DNA from: a virus
IMG/VR virus record: IMGVR_UViG_3300033144_001638
Coordinates: 1 to 44,855 of that record
Direction: 5' to 3' (one strand)
DNA: 44,855 bases
Below the pieces are notes generated by a model that was not told the origin of the DNA, made no database searches, and worked only from the letters and a program-made list of their open reading frames with translations. Shown here one piece after another: positions 14,698 through 22,665 of this stretch. Each line of letters opens with the position of its first letter. Within the stretch, counting starts at the first letter, position 1. The position numbers and the translations under genes are program-made.

Positions 14698-14826
14698 TTA
14701 ACTGGTAGTTTTCTTGTTTTGTTTTTTACTCTTTTGTTTGCTTACCTCACGTGATTGTTTCCTGGCCTTGCGTAATACTCTATAAGCACTGAGTATCTGC
14801 TTGCCTTCATTAAGCCAATGTTTCAT
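14698..14826 (-). CDS. Small highly basic protein, 42 aa
   Basis: ATG at 14826 opens 42 codons ending TAA. The product starts MKHWLNEGKQILSAYRVLRK and its last 25 residues are almost all Lys, Arg, Gln and Ser. It could bind nucleic acid or the inner face of the membrane. Two bases separate it from the preceding gene's stop, supporting a real operon member. Confidence 0.55.
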   Translation of the reverse strand: MKHWLNEGKQILSAYRVLRKARKQSREVSKQKSKKQNKKTTS

Positions 14827-14828
14827 AA

Positions 14829-14978
14829 TCAATAGCCTAATTGTTCTAGTTCATCAGAGTCTGCTTCAACAGTGTACTCTGTATTCTGTATACTGCACAT
14901 AAAGAACATACCAGCTGCTAATGCTGCTAGTCTGAACTTATAAAATGCTGTAGGTAGTAGTTTAATCTTGCGTTTCAT
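14829..14978 (-). CDS. Small single-pass membrane or secreted protein, 49 aa
   Basis: The product has a basic N-terminus (MKRKIK), a hydrophobic segment at residues about 12-29 (AFYKFRLAALAAGMFFMC) and an acidic C-terminus (EADSDELEQLGY). That is a signal-anchor layout with the acidic tail outside. It starts by ATGA overlap with the 46-aa membrane gene. A lysis accessory role (antiholin or spanin-like) is possible; nothing confirms it. Confidence 0.6.
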   Translation of the reverse strand: MKRKIKLLPTAFYKFRLAALAAGMFFMCSIQNTEYTVEADSDELEQLGY

Positions 14979-15115
14979 AATGTTATCATATTTGTTATTA
15001 GTATAAAGAGGAAAGTAACTATCAAACCTATATAAGAGATAGTAAGACAGATCATAGTAGACTTGTACTGTGCTTCTGACCTTCCTTGCCTGTATTGTTC
15101 ATCTTGTGGTGTCAT
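14975..15115 (-). CDS. Small membrane protein, 46 aa (holin candidate)
   Basis: The first 19 residues are polar and charged (MTPQDEQYRQGRSEAQYKS) and the rest (20-46) is one long hydrophobic helix with the C-terminus NMITL. Single-helix phage proteins of this size include holins and antiholins. It is the first gene of a coupled run of small genes leading to the secreted 3D-domain protein. Start ATG 15115 has A/T-rich upstream sequence. Confidence 0.6.
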   Translation of the reverse strand: MTPQDEQYRQGRSEAQYKSTMICLTISYIGLIVTFLFILITNMITL

Positions 15116-15350
15116 AATGCTATATATATTTATTTATGATGTCTAATATATAAAGTGGGAAAAAGTGGGAGAAACCGTACACTGTGCACACTACTGTTTT
15201 CGTTTACACGTAAAACATGTAGAACTTTGCAGTTATCTGTGCTATTCTAGTCCATTCTGTTCTTTTAAGGCCCAACCCTAACTCTTCCCACCCTATATAT
15301 AAAGAACTAAGAGCAGGATTGCTCCCACTCGTAGTCCTTAGTAGTTGCTA
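15116..15350 (-). other. Gene-free gap with terminator-like hairpin
   Basis: These 235 bases contain no credible ORF. At 15306-15342 the minus strand can form a nested hairpin: ACTAAG/CTTAGT outside and GAGCA/TGCTC inside, followed by TTCTTTATATATA, a plausible terminator for the 132-aa gene. The rest has a tandem AAAGTGGGA repeat near 15155-15175 and a GTGCAC palindrome, but no TTTG/TAnnTTTG promoter that I can see. Confidence 0.5.
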
Positions 15351-15749
15351 TTAGAAAGCAACTAACTCATCAGTGTTGATTACTGCTGGCTGATACTCAG
15401 TAGCACCTTCATTAGCAAAGGTGATAAGAGTTCCTTGACCGGCTGGCATTCCTATCATAGGATATTCTTCGCCTGTTGTTGAATTGATTTGCTTGTAGAC
15501 TGTGAAGCCAAACAAGTTACTAACAGTAATGTCTTTGGCTCTAACGCCTTCACTAACTCGTGATGAACAAGTGATGGCTGTTGAGGTACCGTCTTCTCTT
15601 TTAAGAACAACGACAACTCTTTTATCACTATTAGTTAAGTTAGATGGAATTAGACTAAGACTACCATTAGGGCCACACAATTCTGCAACCATTCCGATTT
15701 CTTCTCTTTCTGCTGGAACAAAAGTGTTCCAATTTAGTAATGCACTCAT
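15351..15749 (-). CDS. Hypothetical protein, first gene of the leftward region, 132 aa
   Basis: The product is beta-rich with few charged clusters: MSALLNWNTFVPAERE, then VVVVLKREDGTSTAITCSS and a final TDELVAF. No signal peptide, membrane helix or recognised domain. The leader GTCAAATAAAATG fits the start pattern of this genome. It faces the control region and is followed by a terminator-like hairpin, so it could be a strongly expressed early protein, possibly an independent transcript. Function unknown. Confidence 0.7.
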   Translation of the reverse strand: MSALLNWNTFVPAEREEIGMVAELCGPNGSLSLIPSNLTNSDKRVVVVLKREDGTSTAITCSSRVSEGVRAKDITVSNLFGFTVYKQINSTTGEEYPMIGMPAGQGTLITFANEGATEYQPAVINTDELVAF

Positions 15750-15789
15750 TTTATTTGACGCTCCTAACGCCTTGTATTAATTATTAGAA

Positions 15790-15821
15790 TTTGCTATTAT
15801 AGGTTAGCACTTATACCTTTG
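15790..15821 (+). promoter_or_regulatory. Promoter P1 (Bacteroidetes consensus)
   Basis: TTTG at 15790-15793, 20-base spacer, TACCTTTG at 15814-15821. It matches TTTG / TAnnTTTG and points to the rightward genes, about 310 bases upstream of the first ATG. The context TTATACCTTTG is repeated in P2. Confidence 0.65.
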
Positions 15822-15938
15822 CAAAGCACGGGGGTATCCCGGACAATGCTTTTTCTCGGTGGGGTCTCGAGGGGAAGGGGTCTCCTATGCTACACACACG
15901 ATGGGGGGAGGGTGTTTTGGAAAAAGGGTGGTTAAAAA

Positions 15939-15971
15939 TTTGGAACTTTGGGGTAGAATGTTATACCTTTG
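15939..15971 (+). promoter_or_regulatory. Promoter P2 (Bacteroidetes consensus)
   Basis: TTTG at 15939-15942, 21-base spacer, TACCTTTG at 15964-15971. The 11-base TTATACCTTTG is identical to P1 and exactly 150 bp away. The last G of the -7 box begins a G-quadruplex motif, placing the G tracts over the expected start site. Confidence 0.65.
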
Positions 15972-15984
15972 GTGGGTGGGTGGG
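15971..15984 (+). other. G-quadruplex motif
   Basis: GGTGGGTGGGTGGG has four G runs with one-base loops, able to form a two-layer quadruplex, or three layers using the GGGG at 15949-15952 across a longer loop. It is unusual in this AT-rich genome and sits on the P2 start site. Confidence 0.55.
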
Positions 15985-16077
15985 ATATTAGATCTTAAGA
16001 TATCTTCTTATTTAGGTTCCTTGTAACCAGTAAAACAATGAATGTTCAGACATAATATAGCTTTTCTAAAAAGATTG

Positions 16078-16111
16078 TTTGGTAATGTCAAATAATTTTT
16101 TTATATATTTG
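16078..16111 (+). promoter_or_regulatory. Promoter P3, proximal
   Basis: TTTG at 16078-16081, 22-base spacer, TATATTTG at 16104-16111. The spacer is slightly longer than in P1 and P2. Transcripts would start near 16118, about 19 bases before the first ATG. Confidence 0.65.
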
Positions 16112-16136
16112 CATATAGTAAAGCCAATACAACTAA

Positions 16137-16568
16137 ATGATGGAAGCACAGAAACCAAAAGTAGTCCAACAACTGGCAAAAGAACACACTGACAAGTATG
16201 AACTTGCTCAGAAGTACTATTCGTTGCTGTCTGCACTTAATAATCTTAAGCTGACAGAACGAGAGATACAGTTGGTAGCTTATACAGCAATCAAAGGCAC
16301 TATTACATACGCAAATGCTAGAACAGAGTTTTGTGAGAAGTATAACACCACAACAGCTACAATCAATAACATAGTGAGTAAGCTGAAGAAGGTGGGCATC
16401 TTTATCAAAGAGGATAGCAAGGTGAAGGTTAATCCTGTAATAGTATTGGACTTTGATAAGCATATTAATCTGTTTATACAATTACAGCATGGAGAAGATA
16501 GACAAGAGTCTAACGACACTCAGGGATCACATAGTGAAAAAGATGTCGATAGGGATGGTGGTGAGTGA
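16137..16568 (+). CDS. Helix-turn-helix DNA-binding protein, 143 aa
   Basis: First gene of the rightward block. Residues about 25-100 form a helical DNA-binding-type domain: LKLTEREIQLVAYTAIKG, then YNTTTATINNIVSKLKKVGIFIKED, which reads as a recognition helix followed by a wing. The last 25 residues are polar and acidic. Position directly after three promoters suggests a regulator of the late genes or an early-to-late switch; a small terminase-like DNA-binding role cannot be excluded. Two ATG codons in tandem (16137, 16140) can serve as start. Its 3' end overlaps the HU/IHF-like start by 80 bases. Confidence 0.7.
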   Translation: MMEAQKPKVVQQLAKEHTDKYELAQKYYSLLSALNNLKLTEREIQLVAYTAIKGTITYANARTEFCEKYNTTTATINNIVSKLKKVGIFIKEDSKVKVNPVIVLDFDKHINLFIQLQHGEDRQESNDTQGSHSEKDVDRDGGE

Positions 16569-16848
16569 GAGAGTGATTGATCAAGTGATTACACACCAGT
16601 TTAATTCTGCTGATGATGCCACTAAAACCAACAACAGTATCGAACTCTCTGGATTTGGAAAATTTGTTTTTAACAAACCAAAAGCAGAGAAAAAAATAGA
16701 AAAGCTAGAAAAAATAAAAAAAGCCTATGAACAACAACTAGCCGAGAATACATTGCCAACAAAGAAACTAGATGTAATCAAGAGCAAGTTGAGTAATTTA
16801 AACCTAACCCTGAACTCAATAAAACCAAAACTAAATGTCGAAGAATAG
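16489..16848 (+). CDS. HU/IHF-like DNA-binding protein with coiled-coil tail
   Basis: Starting at ATG 16489 (119 aa), the N-terminal half is HU/IHF-like: two helices (SERVIDQVITHQFNSADDA) and then the signature beta strand IELSGFGKFVF at residues about 51-61. HU and IHF normally continue into a DNA-embracing arm with RNPxTG; here it is absent and replaced by a 55-residue Lys/Glu-rich helical tail. HU/IHF-like proteins are common in crAss-like phages. It probably bends or packs phage DNA or acts at the packaging start, being upstream of TerL. The start lies inside the HTH gene in another frame. Confidence 0.8.
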   Translation: MEKIDKSLTTLRDHIVKKMSIGMVVSERVIDQVITHQFNSADDATKTNNSIELSGFGKFVFNKPKAEKKIEKLEKIKKAYEQQLAENTLPTKKLDVIKSKLSNLNLTLNSIKPKLNVEE

Positions 16849-16957
16849 TCCAAAGCAGAACATAGCACAAGTCAAAGCTTGGATGAAGACGCTAAAGAGT
16901 CATGTACAAAAATCTAAAGATAAACGTAGGTCAAATCTACGAAGGATGGAAAAATAA
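16835..16957 (+). CDS. Small basic protein, 40 aa
   Basis: An ATG at 16835 opens 40 codons to TAA at 16957, overlapping the end of the HU/IHF-like gene by 14 bases and the start of the zinc-ribbon gene by 56. The product starts MSKNSPKQNIAQVKAWMKTL and is rich in Lys, Arg and Ser, helical. The overlap with a conserved-looking N-terminus in another frame makes this less certain than its neighbours. Confidence 0.45.
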   Translation: MSKNSPKQNIAQVKAWMKTLKSHVQKSKDKRRSNLRRMEK

Positions 16958-17204
16958 GTTACTGCCTGATGCCGATATGGTGGAGCAGATAGACTTGGTA
17001 GGGGCAGAACGTATGACTATATGTGATGCATGTCCCAATCATTCAAAGAACCACAAGACCGTTAGACCGGATGCACATTGTGTTAGTTGTGGTTGCACTT
17101 TGTCAGCTAAAACAAAATGCTTATCTTGCAGTTGTCCAATAAACAAGTGGACAGCTGTATTAACCGATGAACAACAAGATATAATTGAAGAACACGAGCT
17201 ATGA
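16902..17204 (+). CDS. Zinc-ribbon protein, 100 aa
   Basis: After an N-terminal region with Trp16 (QIYEGWKNKLLPDADMVEQ), eight Cys residues follow: CDAC (about 45-48), HCVSCGC (63-69) and CLSCSC (77-82), arranged as two zinc-binding ribbons, ending WTAVLTDEQQDIIEEHEL. The function is not known; ribbons of this kind bind DNA, RNA polymerase or other proteins. It overlaps the next gene by 4 bases (ATGA). Position in the pre-terminase operon is typical of late-gene regulators or packaging factors. Confidence 0.75.
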   Translation: MYKNLKINVGQIYEGWKNKLLPDADMVEQIDLVGAERMTICDACPNHSKNHKTVRPDAHCVSCGCTLSAKTKCLSCSCPINKWTAVLTDEQQDIIEEHEL

Positions 17205-17485
17205 GTGGATTTAGAAAGTTAAGAAAGGTATCTATAATAGGATTAATAGATATGCTAAAAAAGATTTACGATGATGGTGCAGACTTCATTGATATTGAAG
17301 GGGAAGCAACAGATGGTAGTCAAGACATGATTAAGATTACAGTCAAACCGGAGTATTATACTGATTCAGAACAAGGAGAAGAGAAAGAGTATGATGCAGA
17401 TCCAGAATATATGGTAACCGAACAAGACTATGAGGAAGAGTTTCCTCCTATATCTGACGAGGATATAAACGATTTAATCAAGTAA
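17201..17485 (+). CDS. Acidic hypothetical protein, 94 aa
   Basis: Starts by ATGA overlap with the zinc-ribbon gene. Residues 1-60 look alpha/beta (RKVSIIGLIDMLKKIYDDGADFIDIEG...), the last 35 are Asp/Glu-rich. No recognised family. Same tight operon as the terminase genes. Confidence 0.65.
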   Translation: MSGFRKLRKVSIIGLIDMLKKIYDDGADFIDIEGEATDGSQDMIKITVKPEYYTDSEQGEEKEYDADPEYMVTEQDYEEEFPPISDEDINDLIK

Positions 17486-17489
17486 ACCA

Positions 17490-17726
17490 ATGTACGTAAG
17501 TAAAATTTTAGATACTATAAGTCTTCTAAAGAAGAATCATCCTAAAGTTAACATAGGCAAACATATTGCTACAGCTTTAGATGGTCATGATGTATGGTCC
17601 ATTACAGATAAGAAGTTTTATGAACTACTTAGTGACTATCAAGCTCAATTAGATGCAGTAGAAGTTGTTGATGATAACTTTGATGTGGATAAGATAATAG
17701 AAGACGGATTATCAATAGGTAAATAG
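17490..17726 (+). CDS. Hypothetical protein, 78 aa
   Basis: A mostly helical small protein (MYVSKILDTISLLKKNHPKVNIGKHIATALDG...) with an acidic C-terminus. HDVWSITDKKFYELLSDYQ in the middle resembles a DNA-binding or dimer helix but is not diagnostic. It starts 4 bases after the previous stop and ends 6 before the next gene. Confidence 0.65.
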   Translation: MYVSKILDTISLLKKNHPKVNIGKHIATALDGHDVWSITDKKFYELLSDYQAQLDAVEVVDDNFDVDKIIEDGLSIGK

Positions 17727-17732
17727 AACTGC

Positions 17733-18065
17733 ATGGCAGTAAAGAAAACTACATACATAAATGCAGAATTAGACTGGGCTGAAGAACAATTAGTCCAATG
17801 GAAGGCGTATGTAGATGCTAATCCTCTCCCATCATTAAAAGATAGAATAGAGTATAAGCAAACTGCAAACGGTGGATCCATACCTATGGTTGTAGCATCT
17901 ATTGAGTCCCAAGGAAAGTTTGTTCAAGATACAATGAAAAACTACTTGGCTCTTCTAGCTACAGTAGATAACTTACGTGAAAGAGAAGAAAAGAAGAAAA
18001 TAGAAACCAGAGGTGGAGCAGCACTTGGTAGCATGGCTGAAGACTTTCTAAAAAGTAGAGGCTAA
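17733..18065 (+). CDS. Hypothetical protein before TerL, 110 aa (small terminase candidate)
   Basis: The gene shares its last base with the TerL ATG (TAATG), so the two are translationally coupled. The product is alpha-helical with a Lys/Glu-rich coiled coil near residues 75-95 and ends GGAALGSMAEDFLKSRG. Position directly before TerL is where phages place the small terminase subunit, which recognises DNA ends for packaging. No HTH is obvious, so this assignment rests on position only. Confidence 0.5.
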   Translation: MAVKKTTYINAELDWAEEQLVQWKAYVDANPLPSLKDRIEYKQTANGGSIPMVVASIESQGKFVQDTMKNYLALLATVDNLREREEKKKIETRGGAALGSMAEDFLKSRG

Positions 18066-20086
18066 TGAATTATCAAAATCTCCAATACTCTGAATGGTTT
18101 ATAAATCAAAAACGCATACCAGATAAAGAGTCAGAAGAACACAAAGAGTTCTTTGATTTCCACAAAGAAGTGTGTATGAACGGATGTACACTAGATGGTG
18201 TATACATAAATCCATTTCTATACTGGCATTTAAACTTCTGGCACACAGAAGTAGATGTTATAGATGAGTATGGTAGAATCAACCAGAAATATGCTAACCC
18301 ACTACTACGTGATAATGAATGGTTAGTAACCAACGAGATAGACAGAGCACACAAAGAAAAGAAAGGCCTAGTTATACTAGGTATTAGACGTTTTGCTAAG
18401 TCTGTACTGGAAGCTAGCTACATAGGCCATGGTGCTACGTTCGATGAAAACTCACAAAATATTATTGCAGGTCTAAACGCACCTGATATAAAACTGATTA
18501 CAGATAAAATAGACAAGGGTCTAAACTTTTTACCACCAGAATGGAGATGGCAAAGAGTAGAAGACAACTGGAAAAACCAAGTAACATTAGGTATCAAAAC
18601 TAAATCAGGTACAAGGATACCATTCTCACAGATCCTCATTCGTAACTTAGATGGAGGTAATAATGAAGAAGCTATTGCAGGTACAAAACCTCGTAGACTT
18701 ATTATTGATGAGATAGGTAAAGGTAACTTTCTACGTGTATTACAGGCTGCAATACCAGGATTCACCACACCTTTTGGATGGGGCTGTAGTCCTATACTTA
18801 CAGGTACAGGTGGTGATATGAAAATGTTTATGGATGCTAAGTCTTTAATGTTTGATGTAGATAATTTTAATTTTCTAACATATAATAATGCTAAAGACGA
18901 AAAAAGAATCCACGGATTATTCATTTCTCATAAGTATAGAATGGAGGCAAAAGAAGAGTCCACGTTGGGTTCTTTTTTACACCAGAGAAAAGCTTCCCCA
19001 CTTCACCAGATACCTATGTTAGTATCTAATGAAGAGAAAGCAACTGAGATTACTAATGATATCCTGGAACGATTAAAGAAAGCTGGTGATAGAGTTGCAT
19101 ATCTAAAAGAAAAGATGTACTATCCTCAAGATGTAGATGATATATTCTTGAATGAAGATACAAACATCTTTGATATAGAAGCAGCTAAACGTCAGAAGTA
19201 TAGAATATCAGAACAAGAAAAAACAGGAACACCTGTTATACTGTATGATGATGGAGATGGGGTAAAGCATGACTTTACAGATAAACTACCCATAACTAAT
19301 TTTCCACTCAAACAAACAGATGTAAAGGATGCACCTGTTGTTATATACGAGTTTCCTATAGAAAACCCTCCATATGGCCTATATGTTGCAGGTATTGACC
19401 CTTATAGACAAGGTAAATCCGCATATAGCTCATCATTAGGATCTGTGTACATATATAAGCGTATGCATGCAATATCTGGTGAAAAATACCAAGATATGTT
19501 TGTTGCAAGCTATTGTGCACGTCCTGACAAGAAAGAAACATGGGAAGAACAGGCTAGATACCTGATTAAGTACTACAATGCTAGAGCATTGTGTGAAAAT
19601 GATGAGATATCCTTTATAGATTACATGATAAATAAAGGTGATGCTCACTATTTAGAAAGACAACCACAATGGTTGAAAGAAATAGTCCCAAATACCACGG
19701 TGAGACGTGACTATGGTATACATAGATCATCAGAAAAGATTAGAGACTTCTTACATAGCTGTTTAAAGAAGTATACTGAAGAAGTGGTACATGAAGAAAC
19801 TAATGAAGAAGGAGAAATAATATCTCAAACCAAAGGTATGGCTAAGATATTAGATCCTGTACTCTTGGAAGAAATGATACAATATAATGAGTCAGGTAAC
19901 TTTGACCGTATCATTGCAGCAGAGTTAGCTATTGGGTTAGCAATGAAACTAGATCCACTAATTGGAAAAGTGGGTGCTAAAGAAGATGTGAGAACAGCAT
20001 CACTCTTCCGTAAAAATAAAAAAAATATTCTCTTCACAGAGTCAAGGGGACTTTTTGAGAGAAAGAAAAATAAACTTTTTTCATAA
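18065..20086 (+). CDS. Large terminase subunit
   Basis: The 673-aa protein has an N-terminal packaging ATPase and a C-terminal RNase H-like nuclease. The Walker A variant GIRRFAKS is near residues 106-113, the Walker B strand LIIDE ends in Asp215-Glu216, and GAGxAx-type coupling follows. In the nuclease part, GIDPYRQGKS carries Asp445, and a second acid lies in ALCENDEISF about 70 residues later. TerL pumps DNA into the prohead through the portal and cuts concatemers. It shares one base with both the upstream and the portal gene. The A in place of G in the P-loop (AKS for GKS) is a known variant type in phage terminases. Confidence 0.93.
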   Translation: MNYQNLQYSEWFINQKRIPDKESEEHKEFFDFHKEVCMNGCTLDGVYINPFLYWHLNFWHTEVDVIDEYGRINQKYANPLLRDNEWLVTNEIDRAHKEKKGLVILGIRRFAKSVLEASYIGHGATFDENSQNIIAGLNAPDIKLITDKIDKGLNFLPPEWRWQRVEDNWKNQVTLGIKTKSGTRIPFSQILIRNLDGGNNEEAIAGTKPRRLIIDEIGKGNFLRVLQAAIPGFTTPFGWGCSPILTGTGGDMKMFMDAKSLMFDVDNFNFLTYNNAKDEKRIHGLFISHKYRMEAKEESTLGSFLHQRKASPLHQIPMLVSNEEKATEITNDILERLKKAGDRVAYLKEKMYYPQDVDDIFLNEDTNIFDIEAAKRQKYRISEQEKTGTPVILYDDGDGVKHDFTDKLPITNFPLKQTDVKDAPVVIYEFPIENPPYGLYVAGIDPYRQGKSAYSSSLGSVYIYKRMHAISGEKYQDMFVASYCARPDKKETWEEQARYLIKYYNARALCENDEISFIDYMINKGDAHYLERQPQWLKEIVPNTTVRRDYGIHRSSEKIRDFLHSCLKKYTEEVVHEETNEEGEIISQTKGMAKILDPVLLEEMIQYNESGNFDRIIAAELAIGLAMKLDPLIGKVGAKEDVRTASLFRKNKKNILFTESRGLFERKKNKLFS

Positions 20087-22665
20087 TGGCAATTATAAGA
20101 TATACCAAAGATTCAACAGCACAATATGCATATCTGAATGTCTTTCCTGATCAGTTTAAAACTGAGAAGCAAAAGAAGGATGATAGTTGGATAAAAAATA
20201 CAATGGATTACTTTGCAAATCAATCATATGCAATGTATGTAAGAAACAGAGAAACATTTGCAAAGAACTATGATTTGATGAAGGGAATCTTACGTAGAGA
20301 AGACTTCTATCAAGAACCAGAAGTAAGAAGCTTTACCGATCAATTAGTATCAGATGCAGATCTACCTGCATATGTAAAGATGTACTCAATTATTACAACT
20401 CCTGTTAACGAGTTAGTGGGTGAGATATCTAAACGTCCTGATTCATTTAGAGTAAAAGCATTTGATGATGACAGTCAGGCTCAGGAATTACAATTTAAAA
20501 CAGACACACTCCAAAGTTACGTAGTTGGAAAAGTAAAACAACAAGTAGTTCAGAAAGCAGCAATAGCTGGTGAAGATATAAATCAAGAACAGTTAGAGCA
20601 GTTAACGTTTGATCAAGTAAAAGATCAACTAGATAGTTATACATCTGTAGCAGAGAAGTGGGCCAATCATGTTCTTACAGCACAAAAAGCAGATTTTAAC
20701 TTGAAAGAAAAGTCAGAAGAAGCATTTAGAGATCTTCTTATATCTGCACGTCAGTTCTATCACATCTATGAAGATAACTCAAAACTAGGGTATAACATAG
20801 AAGTTACCAATCCTAGAAACACTTGGTATCTAACTACGCCTAACAAAAAGTATATATCTGATCCTACAGGTAGAAAACAAGGAGCGTATGCTGCTGGTAC
20901 TGTGGAAGTTATGGAATTATCAGAGATTATTGAGGCAGTTCCAGAACTTACCAAAGAAGAAATAGATCACCTAAGAACTTCATTAAACGATTATGGACTG
21001 ATAGATGTTAGAGAATCTAACCTAACTAATCCAAACGTCACACCAGGTATTGATTCTATTACATATGATACATACGATCCCCTTGTGTTACAAACACGTA
21101 TGATCATAGAGTCTGAAATGAAGGAGAATGATGATGGTTTAAGAGACTTTCTTGGACTAACTAATAATGTATCAGCATTTGGATATAAATACGTTGTTGT
21201 AAGAGCTTATTGGATATCTAAGAAAAAGATAGGTAGACTGGTATACTTAGATGAACTAGGTAATGAGCAGTCTACACTTGTAGATGAGAACTACAAAAAT
21301 GGTATGATGCCTACACAAATCTCACTTGAGTGGGGTTGGGTTAACCAATGGTATCAAGGAATTAAGATTGGTGCAGATATTTATCATGTCAAACCTTACA
21401 CATTGCTAGATTACTGTCCTATCATAGGTACAGTGTATGAGCAAAAGAATACCGAAGCTAAATCTTTGGTAGATTTGATGAAACCTTTCCAAGTAATCTA
21501 CAATGTTTGTATGAATCAATTGTATAAACTATTAGAGAAAGAAGTTGGTAAGGTACAACTCATGTCATTACGACATATTCCAATACCTAAAGATGGAGAT
21601 GCACAAGATGCACTCGATGTATGGGAGATGGAAGCACGAAACAGAGGTGTGGTGTTTGTAGATGATAGCCCAGAGAATTTAAAAGCTCCAAGCTCATTTA
21701 ATCAGTTTACATCACTAGATCTTACACGTACACAGGAGATACAGGCAAGATATACCCTAGCACAACAAATGAAGATAGAATGTTGGGAACTTATTGGTAT
21801 GTCTAAACAACGTATGGGATCAGTAGCTGCATCAGAAACAGCTACAGGTACCAGAACAGCAATGGCACAGAGTTACTCTCAGACAGAGCCTCTATTTGTT
21901 GCACATGAGTATGTAATGGGGCAGTTATATCAAGCAATTGTAGATGCTGCACTATATACTGAAAGTAAAAAGCCACAATCTACCCTGTCATACATAACTA
22001 ACGAAGGTGAATCTGCATTTGTACAAGTAAATGGTACAGATCTAACTCTACGTGATATTCAAGTATTCTTAACTAATAGACCTGAGGATACTCAAATGTT
22101 TAACGAACTTAGACAATTGTCTCAAGCTGTTATCCAGAACGGTGGTACACTTTATGATGTAATTGAGTTATACAGTACCAAGTCAATGAGAGAGATGAAG
22201 AAAACATTCAAGGAACTCAGAGATAAGATGGATGCTCAACAGCAGAAACAAATGCAACTACAAGAGCAAGCTCAGCAACAACAAGCTCAACAAGCTCAAG
22301 CAGCACTAGAGCAAGCTAAGCAAATGAAAGCGGAGGATCAAGCTAATCAAGATAGACAAAACGAACTTGATAGAGTTAACAAGAAAGAGATAGCTCTAAT
22401 CAATGCAATGGCTAAAGGACCTCAAGTTGTAGGTGCTGATCTTGATAATTCAGGTGCTCCTGATATTGTAGAACTGTCTAAACTGTCAGCTGAAACAAAT
22501 AAAGCAAATAAAGAGTTTCAAGGAAAAATGGCAGAGATTAATAATAGGAACTCTTTAGCACAACAAAAGCTACAACTTGAACGAGATAAAATAAAATTAG
22601 CTCGTGACAATCAAGCAAATGATTTAGCTGTAGCAAAAGAGAATGCAAAAGGTAGAAATAAGTAG
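20086..22665 (+). CDS. Portal protein
   Basis: An 859-aa protein directly after TerL. The size, the N-terminal MAIIRYTKDSTAQYAYLNVFPDQF segment described in part, and a central region with repeated Trp/Tyr-rich strands fit the crAss-like portal family. The stretch IGMSKQRMGSVAASETATGTRTAMAQS (around residues 575-600) is a helix region typical of portal stems and crowns. The C-terminal 180 residues are Gln/Ala/Lys-rich coiled coil, as in long portal barrels. It forms the dodecameric DNA channel at one vertex. The stop TAG is followed in frame by TAA TAA TAA. Confidence 0.88.
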   Translation: MAIIRYTKDSTAQYAYLNVFPDQFKTEKQKKDDSWIKNTMDYFANQSYAMYVRNRETFAKNYDLMKGILRREDFYQEPEVRSFTDQLVSDADLPAYVKMYSIITTPVNELVGEISKRPDSFRVKAFDDDSQAQELQFKTDTLQSYVVGKVKQQVVQKAAIAGEDINQEQLEQLTFDQVKDQLDSYTSVAEKWANHVLTAQKADFNLKEKSEEAFRDLLISARQFYHIYEDNSKLGYNIEVTNPRNTWYLTTPNKKYISDPTGRKQGAYAAGTVEVMELSEIIEAVPELTKEEIDHLRTSLNDYGLIDVRESNLTNPNVTPGIDSITYDTYDPLVLQTRMIIESEMKENDDGLRDFLGLTNNVSAFGYKYVVVRAYWISKKKIGRLVYLDELGNEQSTLVDENYKNGMMPTQISLEWGWVNQWYQGIKIGADIYHVKPYTLLDYCPIIGTVYEQKNTEAKSLVDLMKPFQVIYNVCMNQLYKLLEKEVGKVQLMSLRHIPIPKDGDAQDALDVWEMEARNRGVVFVDDSPENLKAPSSFNQFTSLDLTRTQEIQARYTLAQQMKIECWELIGMSKQRMGSVAASETATGTRTAMAQSYSQTEPLFVAHEYVMGQLYQAIVDAALYTESKKPQSTLSYITNEGESAFVQVNGTDLTLRDIQVFLTNRPEDTQMFNELRQLSQAVIQNGGTLYDVIELYSTKSMREMKKTFKELRDKMDAQQQKQMQLQEQAQQQQAQQAQAALEQAKQMKAEDQANQDRQNELDRVNKKEIALINAMAKGPQVVGADLDNSGAPDIVELSKLSAETNKANKEFQGKMAEINNRNSLAQQKLQLERDKIKLARDNQANDLAVAKENAKGRNK

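Larger units (their letters stand above)
15750..16136. promoter_or_regulatory. Divergent control region, G-rich on the plus strand
   Basis: This 387-base gap separates the leftward and rightward gene blocks. It contains no ORF worth calling. From left to right it holds promoter P1, a weak GC hairpin with T5 (about 15826-15854), direct repeats GGGGTCTC, a run of G tracts (15857-15985), promoter P2 with a G-quadruplex motif, and promoter P3. I found no consensus minus-strand promoter. A replication origin could lie here, but I see no iterons. Confidence 0.6.

Noticed and set aside
15023-15030. CAAACCTA, a minus-strand TAnnTTTG box
   Set aside because: No TTTG (CAAA on the plus strand) at 19-22 bases, and it lies inside a small gene.
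18106-18924. Minus-strand ORFs opposite TerL
   Set aside because: They lie entirely within the TerL gene, which shows intact ATPase and nuclease motifs in its own frame.
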